Shown: positions 51,379 to 63,400, numbered from the stretch's first letter. The stretch is DNA of 64,000 nt from Pantoea dispersa (GCF_014155765.1 NZ_SCKT01000004.1:1-64000); one strand, 5' to 3'. Translations and numbers: made by a program. The notes: generated by a model from the sequence alone, not told the origin.

Positions 51379-52229
51379 TGGGCTGGCACCCGTGACAGCA
51401 GCGCCCACCAGCCATCTATGCTGGGGTTTTTCGCCAGACTGATGAAGTCGATATCGCTGTGCACCTGACGCCAGCGCGCCGCCAGCGCCATCACGCGCAC
51501 CGAATCCAGCCCATAATCGATCAGGTTTTCATCATCTTCCGGCACGTCATCATCTTCCAGCAGCGGCAGAATCAGCGCGCGCAGCGCGTCCTTGCTCTGT
51601 GGCAGCGGCATCAGGTCGGCGGTCATCACCACTTTGCCACTGCGGCCTGCGGTGTAGGTCAGCGCCATCATATGCTCGTCGCGCGAGAAGTCGGCCAGCG
51701 CATCGGCCACCATAAACGGCTGGATGTTACGCATGAAGGCGTCGGTGGCGGTGGTCAGGCAGCCGATGTGGGCATACACGCCAGTAATGATCAGCTGATC
51801 GCGGCCCATTTCCTGCAGGATAGATTCCAGCGGCGAGCGCACGAACGCGCTGTAGCGCCATTTAGTCAGCACCTGATCGTCCTGATCCGGCGCCAGCGCG
51901 TCGACGATCTTCTGCTGATCCGGATGTTTGTTCAGCCCTGGTCCCCACATATCATTCAGCAGCGCGCGATCCTCATCGCTTTGCTGGTTGGGCTGGGCGG
52001 TATAGAACACCGGAATGCCCTGCGCTTTGCAGTAAGCGCGCAGGCGGGCAATGTTCTCCACCACCTGATTCACCAGCGGGCTGTCTTCGCCCCAGAAGTT
52101 GAGGAAATAGGCCTGCATATCGTGAATCAGCAGCGCCGCGCGCTGCGGCTCCAGCGCCCATTGTACTTTGTTAGCCGGCAGCTCAGTGGCGGCGGGCAGC
52201 GCATAAGACGTCAGTTTTGGAATAGCCAT
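51375..52229 (-). CDS. entB: Isochorismatase / aryl carrier protein EntB
   Basis: This 284-residue bifunctional protein has an N-terminal isochorismatase (about 1-205: [23 protein letters not shown]) that yields 2,3-dihydro-DHB. A C-terminal aryl carrier domain (about 210-284) with S243 in GLDSVRVM takes the phosphopantetheine arm. EntE loads DHB on it, and EntF receives it. It lies 18 bases after entE. Confidence 0.98.
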   Translation of the reverse strand: MAIPKLTSYALPAATELPANKVQWALEPQRAALLIHDMQAYFLNFWGEDSPLVNQVVENIARLRAYCKAQGIPVFYTAQPNQQSDEDRALLNDMWGPGLNKHPDQQKIVDALAPDQDDQVLTKWRYSAFVRSPLESILQEMGRDQLIITGVYAHIGCLTTATDAFMRNIQPFMVADALADFSRDEHMMALTYTAGRSGKVVMTADLMPLPQSKDALRALILPLLEDDDVPEDDENLIDYGLDSVRVMALAARWRQVHSDIDFISLAKNPSIDGWWALLSRVPAQ

Positions 52230-52247
52230 TACAATCTCCGGAAAAAA

Positions 52248-53861
52248 TCAGGCTTGCGTCTGCTCAGCAAGCTGTTGGCGTAAACGTTTTTTATCCACTT
52301 TGCCTACCGGGGTAAGCGGCAGGTCGTCGACGCAGGTAATGCGGTCGGGAAGTTTGAATTCGGCAATGCCCAGCTCGCGCAGATGGCGGCGCAGCGCGAC
52401 CGGTTTTACCGGCTGGCGCGCCACAATGAAGGCACAGCTCTTTTCACCCATCAGCTCGTCATGCATGGACACCAGCGCGGCGTGGATCACATCCGGATGG
52501 CGCAGCAGCAGGTTTTCGATCTCTTCTGCGGCGATCTTCTCGCCGCCGCGGTTGATCTGCTCCTTTTCGCGTCCCTGTACGGTGATGTAACCCTGAGCGT
52601 TGATCTCAATCAGATCGCCTGAGCAGTAAAAACCGTTGGCGTCGAAGCTGGCGGCATTGTGCTCCGGGCTGTTGTAGTAGCCCCGGAAGGTGTAAGGGCC
52701 GCGCGTCATCAGGCGACCCACCTGGCCCGGCGGCAGCGGATTACCGTTCTCGTCGGCCACCCACACTTCGTCATCGTCCGAAATCGGCCGCCCCTGAGTA
52801 GTCAGAATGGTTTGCTCGTCATCGCCGAAGCGCGTGTAGTTAACCAGCCCTTCCGCCATGCCAAACACCTGCTGCAGCTGGCAGCCGATTTCACGCTGAA
52901 TGCGTGCGGCCAGCGTTTCGCCCAGTTTGGCCCCGCCCACCTGAATGCGCTGCAGCGAGGCCAGCGCTGAATTGCTGCCCCACTCCTGAATCGCCTGCAA
53001 CCACAGGCTGACCGCCGGTGGCACCAGTCCGGTATCGGTCACCTGGTGCTGCTCAATCAGCGGGAAGCAGAGCGTGGCGCTGGGATCCGCGGCGAGAATC
53101 ACCTGGCCACCGGCATAGAACACCCCGAGCGAACCCGGGGAACTCATGGCGAAGTTATGCGGCGCGGGCAGGGCGATCAGATAGCGCGTGTCGGCGTTGA
53201 TGTGGCAAATCTCGTCACTGGCGCGAATGCTGTAGTAGTAGTCGTTGTGGGTGCGCGGAATCAGCTTCGGCGTGCCGGTGCTGCCGCCGGAGAGCTGGAA
53301 AAACGCCACTTCATCGGCGGCCGTCGGTGTCGCGACAAAATCGCCAGCCGCTTCATCCTGCAGCGACGCCAGCGTATTTTCCGCCTGCGCGTCGTTACGC
53401 AGGATCACCTGCTGCAGCGTGGGCTGCGCCTCGCACAGCGTGGCGATGAAGTCGTCGCTGGCAAACAGCGCGTGCTGGCGATCGGCAATCAGCAGTTTCG
53501 GTGCAATCTGCTGCGCATAGGCCAGCAGTTCAGTGCGCTGATGGCTGAACAGCGCGTACACCGGGACCACGCCCAGCTTAAACAGGGCAAACAGCGTAAC
53601 GTAAAAATCGGCCACGTTGCCGAGCTGCACCAGCGCCGTGTCACCGCGCTGTAAACCGCGCCGCTGCAGCGCCGCCGCCAGATTATCACTGCGCTGCGCC
53701 AGTTGGCGGTAGCTGAGCTGTAAAGGGCCATCGATCACGGCGATAGCGTCGTTTTCGCGATGGCGGTCGATGATGTCGGTCAGCGGCACGTCGATCCAGT
53801 AGCCTTTTTCGCGGTAGCGCGCGGCCAGATGTGCCGGCCAGCGGCTGAAGGGAATGCTCAT
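52248..53861 (-). CDS. entE: 2,3-dihydroxybenzoate-AMP ligase EntE
   Basis: This 537-residue stand-alone adenylation enzyme activates DHB and loads it onto EntB. Core motifs are [20 protein letters not shown] (A3), YCSGDL and [14 protein letters not shown], with the catalytic Lys near the C-terminus ([12 protein letters not shown]). The ATG at 53861 gives the E. coli-like MSIPFSRWP start; the upstream in-frame ATG would reach into entC. The entC stop is 10 bases upstream. Confidence 0.98.
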   Translation of the reverse strand: MSIPFSRWPAHLAARYREKGYWIDVPLTDIIDRHRENDAIAVIDGPLQLSYRQLAQRSDNLAAALQRRGLQRGDTALVQLGNVADFYVTLFALFKLGVVPVYALFSHQRTELLAYAQQIAPKLLIADRQHALFASDDFIATLCEAQPTLQQVILRNDAQAENTLASLQDEAAGDFVATPTAADEVAFFQLSGGSTGTPKLIPRTHNDYYYSIRASDEICHINADTRYLIALPAPHNFAMSSPGSLGVFYAGGQVILAADPSATLCFPLIEQHQVTDTGLVPPAVSLWLQAIQEWGSNSALASLQRIQVGGAKLGETLAARIQREIGCQLQQVFGMAEGLVNYTRFGDDEQTILTTQGRPISDDDEVWVADENGNPLPPGQVGRLMTRGPYTFRGYYNSPEHNAASFDANGFYCSGDLIEINAQGYITVQGREKEQINRGGEKIAAEEIENLLLRHPDVIHAALVSMHDELMGEKSCAFIVARQPVKPVALRRHLRELGIAEFKLPDRITCVDDLPLTPVGKVDKKRLRQQLAEQTQA

Positions 53862-53871
53862 GCTTGTTCCT

Positions 53872-55053
53872 TTATTGCAGTCCAAAAGCGCGCAACATGG
53901 TGTCCAGCTTCACACCCGTTTCACGCCATTCTGATTCCGGTTGTGAGTCGGCGACGATGCCAGCGCCGGCAAACAGCCGCACGCGCGTGCCGTTTACCGT
54001 TCCGCAGCGAATGGTCACCACCCATTCGCCGTTGCCTTCGCTGTCGCACCAGCCGACGATGCCGCCAAACAGCTGGCGATCAAAGGGTTCGAGCTGCTGA
54101 ATCAGCTGCTGCGCGCGGGCGTGCGGGAAGCCGCTCAGGGCCGGGGTTGGGTGCAGCAGCGCAGCCAGCGACAGCGCATTTTCGCGCTCATCCTGCACTT
54201 CGCCATCGATTTGCGTCGCCAGATGCCACAGCGTGGCGGTGGTGATCAGCGACGGCACGGTAGGCACTGACAGCAGGCGGCTACGCGGCTGCAGCGTGCT
54301 GCGCATCGCGTCGGTCACCAGCTGATGTTCGTGGCGATCTTTGGCTGACGCCATCAGGGTATTACCTGCCGCGCGATCGGCGCTGACATCGTCATGATGG
54401 CGGCGCGCCGAGCCGGCCAGCGGGCAGGAGGAGAAATCGCGCCCCTGTTTGCGCAGCATCAGCTCCGGGCTGGCACCCACCAGCGCGCCTCCTTCCGCCA
54501 GTGGCAGATGGAAATGGTAGCTATTGGGATTTTGCGCGATCACGCGCTGCATCAGCGCGGCGGTATCCACCGGCTGCTCCGTGACGATATCCATCAGGCG
54601 CGACAGCACCACTTTGTCCGGATCGCCGCGCTGGATGGTGGCAACGGCGTCGGCCACCATGCGGGTAAACACCGCGTGGTCTGGCACTGCCGTCCGCCGC
54701 CGCACTGCCGGCAGATCGCTCTGCTGCGCCGGTAACGCCTGTTGCAGGTCGGCGCGATTAAAGCTCTGCCAGGATTCGGGTATGAACAGCGACGCTGGCT
54801 GGCTGACGTCAAACGGAATCGCGCCCACCAGCAGCGGATTGGCGATCCCCTGCTTTTTCGCCGCGGCAAAGTGCTGGCGCAACTGCTGTTGAAAGTCGCC
54901 CTGCAGCAGCGCGGCATCGCCCACCGGCGTGTTGATCGTGGTATAGCAGCCCTGGGTGGCCAGGCTGCGCCATGGCGAGGTGAAAAGGAAACCGCGGCAC
55001 AGCGCGGAAAAATCCTTCAGCCAGGCATTTTCAAACGTGGAGCTTTCCACCAT
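53872..55053 (-). CDS. entC: Isochorismate synthase EntC
   Basis: This 393-residue chorismate-using enzyme makes isochorismate, the first step to enterobactin. The blocks [33 protein letters not shown] and [23 protein letters not shown] carry the magnesium ligands and active site. I chose the ATG at 55053 because AGGTG lies about 7 bases upstream; an in-frame GTG at 55062 is part of that ribosome binding site. It is the first gene of entCEBAH and is preceded by a Fur box. Confidence 0.97.
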   Translation of the reverse strand: MVESSTFENAWLKDFSALCRGFLFTSPWRSLATQGCYTTINTPVGDAALLQGDFQQQLRQHFAAAKKQGIANPLLVGAIPFDVSQPASLFIPESWQSFNRADLQQALPAQQSDLPAVRRRTAVPDHAVFTRMVADAVATIQRGDPDKVVLSRLMDIVTEQPVDTAALMQRVIAQNPNSYHFHLPLAEGGALVGASPELMLRKQGRDFSSCPLAGSARRHHDDVSADRAAGNTLMASAKDRHEHQLVTDAMRSTLQPRSRLLSVPTVPSLITTATLWHLATQIDGEVQDERENALSLAALLHPTPALSGFPHARAQQLIQQLEPFDRQLFGGIVGWCDSEGNGEWVVTIRCGTVNGTRVRLFAGAGIVADSQPESEWRETGVKLDTMLRAFGLQ

Positions 55054-55082
55054 AATTTTCACCTATAAATGATAAGATTATT

Positions 55083-55101
55083 AAGAATGATTATCATTTT
55101 T
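55083..55101. promoter_or_regulatory. Fur box between entC and fepB
   Basis: AATGATTATCATT forms the core of a 19-base match to the Fur consensus (14 of 19 positions). It lies about 30 bases upstream of entC and 130 upstream of fepB, so iron repression of both divergent units is expected, as in E. coli. An overlapping weaker match (AAATGATAAGATTA) precedes it. Confidence 0.85.
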
Positions 55102-55229
55102 ATTATGGCTCTGTAACCTACGTCGAAAGGGGCAAAGAGTCAATCCATTCGCGGGATTTACCGTGCTGTCAGACGTAAGCGGCGGCTGACGCCGGGCTAG
55201 GCATTAAGCTAAAAGGTGGATCAAAACTT

Positions 55230-56195
55230 ATGAATAAATGCGGTTTATGGGGCATGGCTGTCCTGTTGTTCATTTTCCAGTCGCTGTCAGGGACAGCGCG
55301 GGCCGACCAGGGCTGGCCGCGCAGCGTACAGGGCGCGACCGGAACGGTAACGCTTCACCAGGCACCGCAGCGCATTGTCTCCACCAGCGTCACGCTGACC
55401 GGCTCGCTGCTGGCGATTGACGCGCCGGTCATCGCCTCAGGCGCGACCGCACCGAAAAGCCGCCTGGCCGACGATCAGGGCTTCTTCCGTCAGTGGGGCG
55501 AGGTGGCAAAGCAGCGCCACGTTAAGCGGCTGTACATTGGTGAGCCGAGCGCCGAGGCGATTGCGGCGCAAGCCCCGGATCTGATTATCGTCAGCGCCAC
55601 CGGTAATGACTCCGCCCTGAAGCTGGTCAGTCAGCTGTCCGCCATTGCCCCCACGCTGGTGGTCAACTACGACGATAAGAGCTGGCAGGATGTGGTTACG
55701 CTGCTGGGGCAGGCCACCGGCCATGAAGCACAGGCAGCGCAGCGCGTAAAAGAGTTCGACGATCGCGAAGCGGCGCTGAAGCAGGCCATTACGCTGCCGC
55801 CGCAGCCGGTCTCCGCGATGGTATGGAACGGTGATGGCCGGGCAGTGAATCTGTGGACCGCCGCATCGGCGCAGGGCAAACTGCTGCAGCAGCTCGGTTT
55901 TACACTGGCGCAGCCGCCGGCCGACACGCAACAGGGGCACAGTATGGGCCAGCGCAAAGACATTATTCAGCTCTCGGGCGAGAATCTCGCCGCCAGCCTG
56001 ACCGGCCACAGCTTCCTGCTGTTTGCCGGCGATGACAAAACTGCGCAGTCAGTGCTGAGTAACCCGTTCCTGGCACAAAACGCGGCGGTGCGCGATAAGC
56101 AGGTCTATGCGCTGGGCATCGACACCTTCCGCCTGGATTACTACAGCGCCAGCAATCTGCTGACGCGTCTGCATCAGCTGTTCGTCAAATCATGA
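55230..56195 (+). CDS. fepB: Ferric enterobactin periplasmic binding protein FepB
   Basis: This 321-residue periplasmic protein takes ferric enterobactin from FepA and delivers it to FepDG. The signal peptide (about 1-25, cut after ARA) precedes a class III binding-protein fold with [18 protein letters not shown] and a long backbone helix. It is divergent from entC; its last 6 bases overlap the end of the convergent entS. Confidence 0.96.
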   Translation: MNKCGLWGMAVLLFIFQSLSGTARADQGWPRSVQGATGTVTLHQAPQRIVSTSVTLTGSLLAIDAPVIASGATAPKSRLADDQGFFRQWGEVAKQRHVKRLYIGEPSAEAIAAQAPDLIIVSATGNDSALKLVSQLSAIAPTLVVNYDDKSWQDVVTLLGQATGHEAQAAQRVKEFDDREAALKQAITLPPQPVSAMVWNGDGRAVNLWTAASAQGKLLQQLGFTLAQPPADTQQGHSMGQRKDIIQLSGENLAASLTGHSFLLFAGDDKTAQSVLSNPFLAQNAAVRDKQVYALGIDTFRLDYYSASNLLTRLHQLFVKS

Positions 56196-57440
56196 TGTTT
56201 GCTGCGCCAGCACCGGCGCGGGCGCCTGATAGCGCCGTAATCCTTTCATCATCAACCACATCATGACGCCAAGCAGTGTCGCGGCACAGCCAAACGCCGC
56301 GGCAGCCTGCGCCGGTAACAGCCACGAACCGAGGGCACCAATCAGCGCGGCGCCGAGGGCATCGCCGCACACGTTCTGCGCCGTCCACAGGCTGTTGATG
56401 CGGCCCAGCAGATGATCTGGCGTCAGCAGCTGAATCATTGCGTATTGCACCAGGCTGTTGATGGCACTGAAATAGCCGAAGCCCGCCAGACACAGCAGCG
56501 CCAGCCACAGCGTCGGCATCAGGCTGAACAGGCCCAGGGCGACGAAACCGGCCACGGCGCTGCCCAGCACCAGCCGCCCCGGGCGCGCCGCCTGTTTCAG
56601 CCTGCCGCTGGTAAATGCACCCACGGCGGCACCGAGCGGCACGGCGGCGTACAGCATACCGAGCTGGTCGGCGCTGACTGACCAGTGCGGTGCCAGCGCC
56701 GGGTACAGCACGCGGATGGCGCTGGCCAGCGTCACCAGCGCACCGGTCAGCGCCACCATGCCGACCAGCGGGCTGGCGAACAGGAACTGCACGCCGGTTG
56801 CCAGCGCCCGCAGCGGATGCTCGCGCGGCTGCGGAGGCGGGGGCAGCGCAGGTAGCTGCAGCAGCGTCAGCACCGTCAGCAGCGTGCCGAAGGCGGTCAG
56901 TCCGTAATTCCACAGCACGCCGCCGTGCGCGATCACCACACCAGCAATTGCCGGCGATAAAATCGAGCCGAAGCGCACCGTCAGCATGGTAATGGCGCCG
57001 GCCTGCATAATATTTTCGCGTCCCACCAGCGCTGGCGTTGCGGCCAGCAGCGCCGTGACGCCAATCGCGCCAAAAAAGCCGTCCCACAAGCCCAGCAGAT
57101 AGACCGCCAGCAGCGAAGGCGCGGGCAGCGCGGCATTTATCGCCAGCGCGACAAAGCCCAGCCCGCAGGTGGTGCGGGCAAACAGGATCAACGTCTTACG
57201 CTCATAGCGATCGGCCAGCACGCCGCCGGTCAGCAGGCCAGTAAACATGCCGGCAGCGGACAGTGTGACGGCGAGGCCCACCAGCAGCGGTGAATGGGTC
57301 ATCTGCTGGATCTGCACCGGCACGGCAACGGCCAGCATGCCGAGCGCCACAATCGAGATAAAACGCGCAATAAAAACCGCGCGAAACGCCGCGTGGGTTT
57401 TCAGCAGTGAGAGATCGATAAAGTGAGAGGGTTTGTTCAT
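56190..57440 (-). CDS. entS: Enterobactin exporter EntS
   Basis: This 416-residue major facilitator with about 12 hydrophobic segments exports enterobactin over the inner membrane. The loop-2 motif [11 protein letters not shown] and the block [21 protein letters not shown] are present. The ATG at 57440 (site AAGGCGA) gives the same length as E. coli EntS. It is divergent from fepD with a strong Fur box between them. Confidence 0.97.
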   Translation of the reverse strand: MNKPSHFIDLSLLKTHAAFRAVFIARFISIVALGMLAVAVPVQIQQMTHSPLLVGLAVTLSAAGMFTGLLTGGVLADRYERKTLILFARTTCGLGFVALAINAALPAPSLLAVYLLGLWDGFFGAIGVTALLAATPALVGRENIMQAGAITMLTVRFGSILSPAIAGVVIAHGGVLWNYGLTAFGTLLTVLTLLQLPALPPPPQPREHPLRALATGVQFLFASPLVGMVALTGALVTLASAIRVLYPALAPHWSVSADQLGMLYAAVPLGAAVGAFTSGRLKQAARPGRLVLGSAVAGFVALGLFSLMPTLWLALLCLAGFGYFSAINSLVQYAMIQLLTPDHLLGRINSLWTAQNVCGDALGAALIGALGSWLLPAQAAAAFGCAATLLGVMMWLMMKGLRRYQAPAPVLAQQTS

Positions 57441-57518
57441 TGTTTCGCCTTTTTGCACCAATTTTCCTCATCATCCGCGAGGCGACTCATGGTAACATAG
57501 GCAAACGCGAGTAATAAC

Positions 57519-57537
57519 GATAACAAATATCATTATC
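57519..57537. promoter_or_regulatory. Fur box between entS and fepD
   Basis: GATAACAAATATCATTATC matches the 19-base Fur consensus in 15 positions, with both outer halves intact. It is 78 bases from the entS start and 49 from fepD. Confidence 0.88.
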
Positions 57538-57586
57538 AAATTACGTTGCACCGCAACGAGGTCGAACAGTGAAGGTTTAGAACGCT

Positions 57587-58576
57587 ATGCGCCAGATCCG
57601 TGCATTAGCAGGCTCAGGGATTCTGCTTTTGCTCCTCATGGCGCTCAGTCTGATGCTGGGTGCCAAATCAATACCGCTTTCCGATGTGTATCACGCTCTC
57701 ACCGCTTCCTGCTCCAGCGCGGAGTGCATCATCGTGCGCGATGCGCGCCTGCCGCGCACGCTGGCCGGTCTGCTGGCGGGCGTGGCGCTGGGGCTGGCTG
57801 GCGCGCTGATGCAGAGCCTGACGCGTAACCCGCTGGCCGAGCCGGGCATTCTGGGCGTGAACGCCGGTGCCGGTTTTGCCATCGTGCTCGGCATCGCGCT
57901 GCTGGGGGCGGACTCCCCGCTGCAGTGGCTGACGCTGGCCTTCAGCGGCGCGCTGCTGGCGGCGCTGCTGATGACGGTGATTGGCGCGATGGGCGGCGGG
58001 TGCGTCAATCCGGTGCGTCTGACGCTGGCAGGCGTGGCGCTGGCGGCGGTGCTGGAGGGCTTAACCTCCGGCCTGTCGCTGCTCAATCCGGACATTTACG
58101 ATCACCTGCGCTTCTGGCAGAGCGGCTCGCTGGATATCCGCGATTTCAGCGTGTTGCGCACCCTGAGCCCGGCGGTGCTGGCCGGTGCGGCGCTGGCGCT
58201 GGGGCTGGCGCAGTCACTGAACAGCCTGAGCATGGGCGGCGATATGGCGGCGGCGCTGGGCACGCGCGTGGTGCGCACTCAACTGCTGGGCCTGCTGGCG
58301 ATTGCCTTACTGAGCGGCGCGGCGACCGCCGCCGTCGGACCGATCGCTTTTATCGGCCTGATGACACCGCATTTTGCCCGCTGGCTGGTGGGCAACGATC
58401 ACCGCTGGCTGCTGCCGGCGACGGCGCTGATCACCCCGGCGCTGCTGCTGGCGGCGGATATTCTGGGGCGGATGATGGTGGCAGGCGAACTGCGTGTCTC
58501 AATTGTGACCGCCATCCTTGGCGCGCCGATGCTGATTTTGCTGGTGCGGCGCCAGCGCGGGCGAGGTGGACTATGA
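57587..58576 (+). CDS. fepD: Ferric enterobactin permease FepD
   Basis: This 329-residue FecCD-type permease has about ten hydrophobic segments and the blocks RLPRTLAGLLAGVALGLAGALMQ and VGPIAFIGLMTPHFAR. It forms the inner-membrane channel with FepG. Its stop overlaps the fepG start (ATGA). Confidence 0.97.
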   Translation: MRQIRALAGSGILLLLLMALSLMLGAKSIPLSDVYHALTASCSSAECIIVRDARLPRTLAGLLAGVALGLAGALMQSLTRNPLAEPGILGVNAGAGFAIVLGIALLGADSPLQWLTLAFSGALLAALLMTVIGAMGGGCVNPVRLTLAGVALAAVLEGLTSGLSLLNPDIYDHLRFWQSGSLDIRDFSVLRTLSPAVLAGAALALGLAQSLNSLSMGGDMAAALGTRVVRTQLLGLLAIALLSGAATAAVGPIAFIGLMTPHFARWLVGNDHRWLLPATALITPALLLAADILGRMMVAGELRVSIVTAILGAPMLILLVRRQRGRGGL

Positions 58577-59556
58577 CGCGGCGTGCCTGGTTGCATGGCG
58601 GCTGGCTGCTATTAGCGTGTGCGCTGCTGACATGGCTGGCGCTGACGCGCGGTGCGCTGCCGATTACGGCGGAGCAGGTGTGGCAGGCGCTGCGCGGGCA
58701 GGGAGCGGCTAATGTGCAACTGATTGTGGTGGAGTGGCGGCTGCCGCGCGTGCTGATGGCGCTGCTGATCGGTGCGGCGCTGGGTGTCAGCGGGGCAATT
58801 TTTCAGTCGCTGCTGCGTAACCCGCTCGGCAGCCCGGATATTCTCGGCTTCAATACCGGGGCTTACAGCGGTGTGCTGGTGGCGCTGGTGCTGTTCAATC
58901 AAAGTATTACCGCGATGACCGGGGCCGCGCTGATCGGCGGTATCGCGACGGCTGCGCTGGTGTATCTGTTTGCCTGGCGCAACGGGGTGGAAACGTTTCG
59001 GTTAATCATCGTGGGCATCAGCGTGCGCGCGCTGCTGATGGCGCTCAATGCCTGGCTGATTATCAGCGCTTCGCTGGAGTCGGCGCTCAGCGCCGGGCTG
59101 TGGAGCGCCGGCTCGCTCAACGGCATCACCTGGGCGAAAACGCCGCCGGTGGTGACGGTGCTGCTGCTGTCGCTGCTGCTGGTGGCGCTGTTAACGCGCC
59201 GCATGCGTCTGCTGGAGATGGGCGACGACACCGCCTGCGCGCTCGGCGTGCCGGTGGAGCGCAGCCGCCTGTGGCTGATGCTGCTGGGCGTGCTGCTGAC
59301 CGCGGCGTCCACCGCGCTGGCGGGGCCGATCTCGTTCGTGGCGCTGCTGGCGCCGCAGATTGCGCGCCGGCTGAGCGGTGGGGAAAAAGGCGCATTATGG
59401 CTGGCGGCGCTGTGCGGCGCGCTGCTGTTGTGCGCCGCCGATTATGCCGCGCAGCATCTGTTCCTGCCTTATCAACTGCCGGTTGGCGTGATCACCGTCA
59501 GCCTGGGCGGACTCTATCTGATTGCGTTACTGGTGCGGGAGGCGCGACGCCAATGA
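58573..59556 (+). CDS. fepG: Ferric enterobactin permease FepG
   Basis: This 327-residue partner of FepD has the same FecCD layout: RLPRVLMALLIGAALGVSGAIFQ and AGPISFVALLAPQIARRL. I placed the start at 58573, coupled to fepD; the open frame extends much further upstream inside fepD but is not conserved. Its stop overlaps fepC (ATGA). Confidence 0.97.
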   Translation: MTRRAWLHGGWLLLACALLTWLALTRGALPITAEQVWQALRGQGAANVQLIVVEWRLPRVLMALLIGAALGVSGAIFQSLLRNPLGSPDILGFNTGAYSGVLVALVLFNQSITAMTGAALIGGIATAALVYLFAWRNGVETFRLIIVGISVRALLMALNAWLIISASLESALSAGLWSAGSLNGITWAKTPPVVTVLLLSLLLVALLTRRMRLLEMGDDTACALGVPVERSRLWLMLLGVLLTAASTALAGPISFVALLAPQIARRLSGGEKGALWLAALCGALLLCAADYAAQHLFLPYQLPVGVITVSLGGLYLIALLVREARRQ

Positions 59557-60350
59557 TCGATATTTCTTCACGGCTGTATGGCGAAGGCCTGACGCTGGGT
59601 TATGACAAAAAAGTGGTGGCGGAAAATCTGTCGGTGGCGATTCCGCAAGGGGAGCTGACCGTGATTATCGGCCCTAACGCCTGCGGTAAATCCACCCTGC
59701 TGCGTACTCTCAGCCGCCTGCAGGCACCGCTAAAAGGTGACGTGCTGCTGGACGGCGAGGCGATTGCACGTTATCCCACCAAAGAGGTGGCGCGCCGTCT
59801 TGGCCTGCTGCCGCAGAGTTCGAACGCACCGGCGGGCATCAGCGTGAGCGAGCTGGTGGCGCGCGGACGTTATCCGCATCAGTCACTGTTTGGCCGCTGG
59901 CGCGCGGAGGATGAAGCGGCGGTGCAGCAGGCGATGCTGGCCACCGGCGTGGCGGACCTGGCGCAACAGGCGGTCGATACCCTGTCTGGCGGGCAGCGTC
60001 AGCGCGTATGGATCGCCATGGTACTGGCGCAGCAGACGCCGCTGCTGCTGCTGGATGAGCCCACCACCTGGCTGGATATAACCCACCAGATTGAGCTGCT
60101 TGAGCTGATGCAGACGCTCAATCAGCAGCATGGCCGCACGCTGGTGGTGGTGCTGCATGACCTTAATCATGCCTGCCGCTACGCCACCCATCTGATCGCC
60201 ATGCGTCACGGGAAGATCATTGCCGAGGGCAAGCCTGGCGAGATTGTGACGCCAGCACTGATTGAGCAGGTGTACGGATTACGCTGTGTGATTGTTGAGG
60301 ATCCGGTGGCGCATACGCCAATGATTGTGCCGCTGGGGCGCGGGCGCTAA
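59553..60350 (+). CDS. fepC: Ferric enterobactin ABC ATPase FepC
   Basis: This 265-residue ATPase drives FepDG. Walker A GPNACGKST (about 40-48), signature LSGGQRQRVWIAM, Walker B LLLLDEPTTWLD and the H-loop His in VLHDLNHA are intact. It is the last gene of fepDGC and converges with entF. The fepE gene that E. coli carries at this place is absent. Confidence 0.98.
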   Translation: MIDISSRLYGEGLTLGYDKKVVAENLSVAIPQGELTVIIGPNACGKSTLLRTLSRLQAPLKGDVLLDGEAIARYPTKEVARRLGLLPQSSNAPAGISVSELVARGRYPHQSLFGRWRAEDEAAVQQAMLATGVADLAQQAVDTLSGGQRQRVWIAMVLAQQTPLLLLDEPTTWLDITHQIELLELMQTLNQQHGRTLVVVLHDLNHACRYATHLIAMRHGKIIAEGKPGEIVTPALIEQVYGLRCVIVEDPVAHTPMIVPLGRGR

Positions 60351-60395
60351 AGCAGAAGAAAGGGCTGTTGTTTAAACGTCTTCTGCCATACGGTT

Positions 60396-60430
60396 CCCTC
60401 TCCCGTCGGGAGAGGGTTAGGGTGAGGGCA
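60396..60430. repeat. Intergenic hairpin element between fepC and entF
   Basis: CCCTCTCCC-GTC-GGGAGAGGG is a perfect 9-bp hairpin followed by TTAGGGTGAGGGC. It is the same kind of sequence as the end of the 41-bp array at 50.1 kb and again sits in a convergent gap. It may serve as a terminator for both genes. Confidence 0.8.
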
Positions 60431-60436
60431 AAACCG

Positions 60437-63400
60437 CTACGTCAGCAACTGCTGCAACAGCGGCCCGATCTGCTCAAACATGCGAGGCGAGATAATCTCG
60501 ACGTGGGCGCAATCCATCGGCCACACCGTCAGCTCACCGACATAGGGCGCCCAGGCGCGGCGCGCATCCTGGCCTGGCTGCTGCGTCTGTTCGGCGAGGA
60601 ACAGCGTAGCGCGGCCGCCGAAGCGTGCGCTGCGCGCCGTGGCCAGCAGACGCACCGAGCTGGCGTAGTTGGCTTCGATGGTATCGAACATGGCCTGCAT
60701 CTCTTCACCGGCCTGATGGCGCTGCGCGGCGATAAACTGTTCGCGCTCGCGATTCACCTCCTCCAGCACCGCCGGATCCAGCACATTCTCGCCGCGCTTC
60801 TCATCCCAGTTCTGCGTTTCCGGCGGCCAGGTGTCGAGCAGGCCAAGGAAGGCGACCTCTTCACCCGCCGCTTCCAGCCGGGCAGCAATGCCCTGCGCCA
60901 GCGTACCGCCCAGCGAGTAGCCGAGGAAATAGTATGGCCCGTGCGGTTGTACCTCGCGCAGCGTACGCAAATGCGCCTCACAGACCTCATCGAGGTGCGC
61001 GCTCTGGTTCAGCGGTCCCTGCGTGTCAGGCGACTGAATGCCGACCAGTGACCAGCGTGGGTCAAGATAACGCTGCAGCACGCTGAACTGCCAGGCGAAG
61101 CCGGACGCCGGGTGGAAGCAGAACAGCGTCGGTCCGCTGCCTTTACGCAGCGGCAGCACCGCTTCAAAGCCCGCCTGCTGATGGGATTGTCCATCGCTCA
61201 GCAGCGTCGCCAGTTTTTCAACCGTCGGGGCAATCATGATCTGCCCAACCGAGACCGGCAGCTGGAGCTCGCGGCGCAGCTGCGCGGCCAGGCGCATCGC
61301 CAGCAGCGAATGGCCACCGAGCGCAAAGAAATCATCCTGCGCACCGATCGTGTCACAGGCCAGCAGGCGGCAGAACGCTGCGGCCAGCGTGCTCTCTAAA
61401 CCGGGCAGTGGCGCGCGCCCCTGGGGCTGCGCGGTGCTCTGCGGCAGCGGCAGCGCTTTGCGATCCAGTTTGCCGTTGCTGCTGAGCGGCAGCGCCTCCA
61501 GCTGGACGATGGCCACCGGCACCATGTGTGCCGGTAGCTGCTGTGCCAGCGCATGACGCAGCGCGTCGCCATCCACCGGCTGAGGCGACACCACGTAGCC
61601 CACCAGCTGACGCGCATCGCCCTGTGCCGCCGCACTGCCCAGCACCACCGCATGCGTCACCGCCTGCTCAATGCCGGGCTGGGCGCACAGCGCATGATCG
61701 ATTTCGTTCAGCTCAATGCGCTGACCGCGGATCTTCAGCTGGTCATCGCTGCGCCCGAGATACTCCACCGCACCGTTGTCCAGCCAGCGCGCTACGTCGC
61801 CGGTCAGGTACATGCGCTCGCCAGCGGCGTACGGGTCGGCGATAAAGCGGCTGGCGGTCAGCTCCGGCCGGTTGAGATAGCCGTGCGCCAGCTGAATGCC
61901 GGTAAGATAGAGATCGCCGGCCACGCCCGGCGGCACCGGCTGCATTTGCGCATCAAGAATGCGCAGGCCGGTGTTCCACACCGGGAAACCGATCGGTACG
62001 CTCGGGCCATCGACAGCGGCGAGCGCCGCGCCATACGCCGGATACCAGCTGACATCAACGGCCGCTTCGGTCGGCCCATACAGATTGTGCAGCGGCACGC
62101 GGGTCAATGTTTCCCAGCTGCGCGACAGATCGGTGGGTAATGCTTCACCGCTGCAGAACACGTTGCGCAGGCTGGCGCAGCACGCTATCGCGGCCGGGTG
62201 GTCGAGCGCCGCGACAAAGGCCGCCAGCATCGAGGGTACGAAATGCGTGGTGGTGACTTTGTAGCGGGCAAACAGTTGCTGTAAGGCTTCCGGATCGCGG
62301 TGTGCATCCGGCGGTGCCATCACCAGCTGCGCGCCGACCAGCAGCGGCCAGAAGAACTCCCATACCGAGACATCAAAGCTGCTCGGCGTTTTCTGCAGCA
62401 CCACATCATCCGCCTGCAGCGGATAACGATCCTGCATCCACAGCAGGCGATTAACGATCGCCTGATGGCCGACCAGCACGCCTTTCGGCCTGCCGGTAGA
62501 GCCGGAGGTATAGATGATGTACGCGCCATCCTGCGGCGTCGGCGCACTGGCCGGGGCCGGTGCATGTTCGGCATTGTACAGGGTATCAAAGTGCAGCTGA
62601 CTGACCGGCGCGATGGCGCGGAAGCGGGCACTGAGCGCAGCAGCGGTAATCAGCGTTTTGGGCGCGGCGTCTTCCAGCATCAGCTGGAGCCGCTCGTCCG
62701 GATAGCCGGTATCCAGCGGCAGATAAGCGGCCCCGAGCGTCACAATCGCCTGCAGCGCCAGCGACAGCTGCACCGAACGCGGCAGCGCCACGGCGACGAT
62801 ATCACCCCGCTGCACGCCGGCCGCACTGAGATCGGCTGCCAGCGCGAATACCTGCTGCTGCATCTGGCGATAGTTCAGCTGGTGCTGCGCATCGGCCAGC
62901 GCCGGTGCGTCCGGGGTGCGCTGCGCCTGCTGCGCCAGCAGCGACGCCAGGGTTTCCGCTGGCAGCGGATGGGCAGTCTGATTGATGGCCGCAATCTGCT
63001 GCTGCTCCGCTGGCGTCAGCAGATCCAGCTCGCCCAGCGCGCGCTGCGGCTGCGCGGCCAGCTGGCTGAGCAGCAGAGCAAAGCGGCTGGCATGGCGCTG
63101 CAGCGTCTCGGCAGCATAGCGCTGCGCGTTCGCCAGCAGCTCCAGCGTCAGATCGCCGTGCTCGCTGAGGTAAATCGCGATTTCCAGATCGCGCACCGGG
63201 CCGGAGGCCAGCTGATGCGTAATGCCTTCAATGCCGGCGAAATCGAGCTGGTAGTCAAACATCTTCAGGTTGATCACCGGGCCATACAGCGGATCGCTAT
63301 CGCCGAGGCGGCCGAGATCGCGCTGCACCTGTTCAGCATCGTAGCGCTGATGACGGCGCATTTTTTTCACTTCCGCGGCCAGCTGAGCGGCGAGATCGCC

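Noticed and set aside
55054-55062. GTG at 55062 as the entC start
   Set aside because: It is part of the AGGTG ribosome binding site for the ATG at 55053, which gives a normal EntC length.
57925-58572. Long in-frame extension upstream of fepG
   Set aside because: It lies inside fepD in another frame, and homologues start at the ATG that overlaps the fepD stop. High-GC coding sequence leaves such frames open by chance, as also seen upstream of fepC and ispB.
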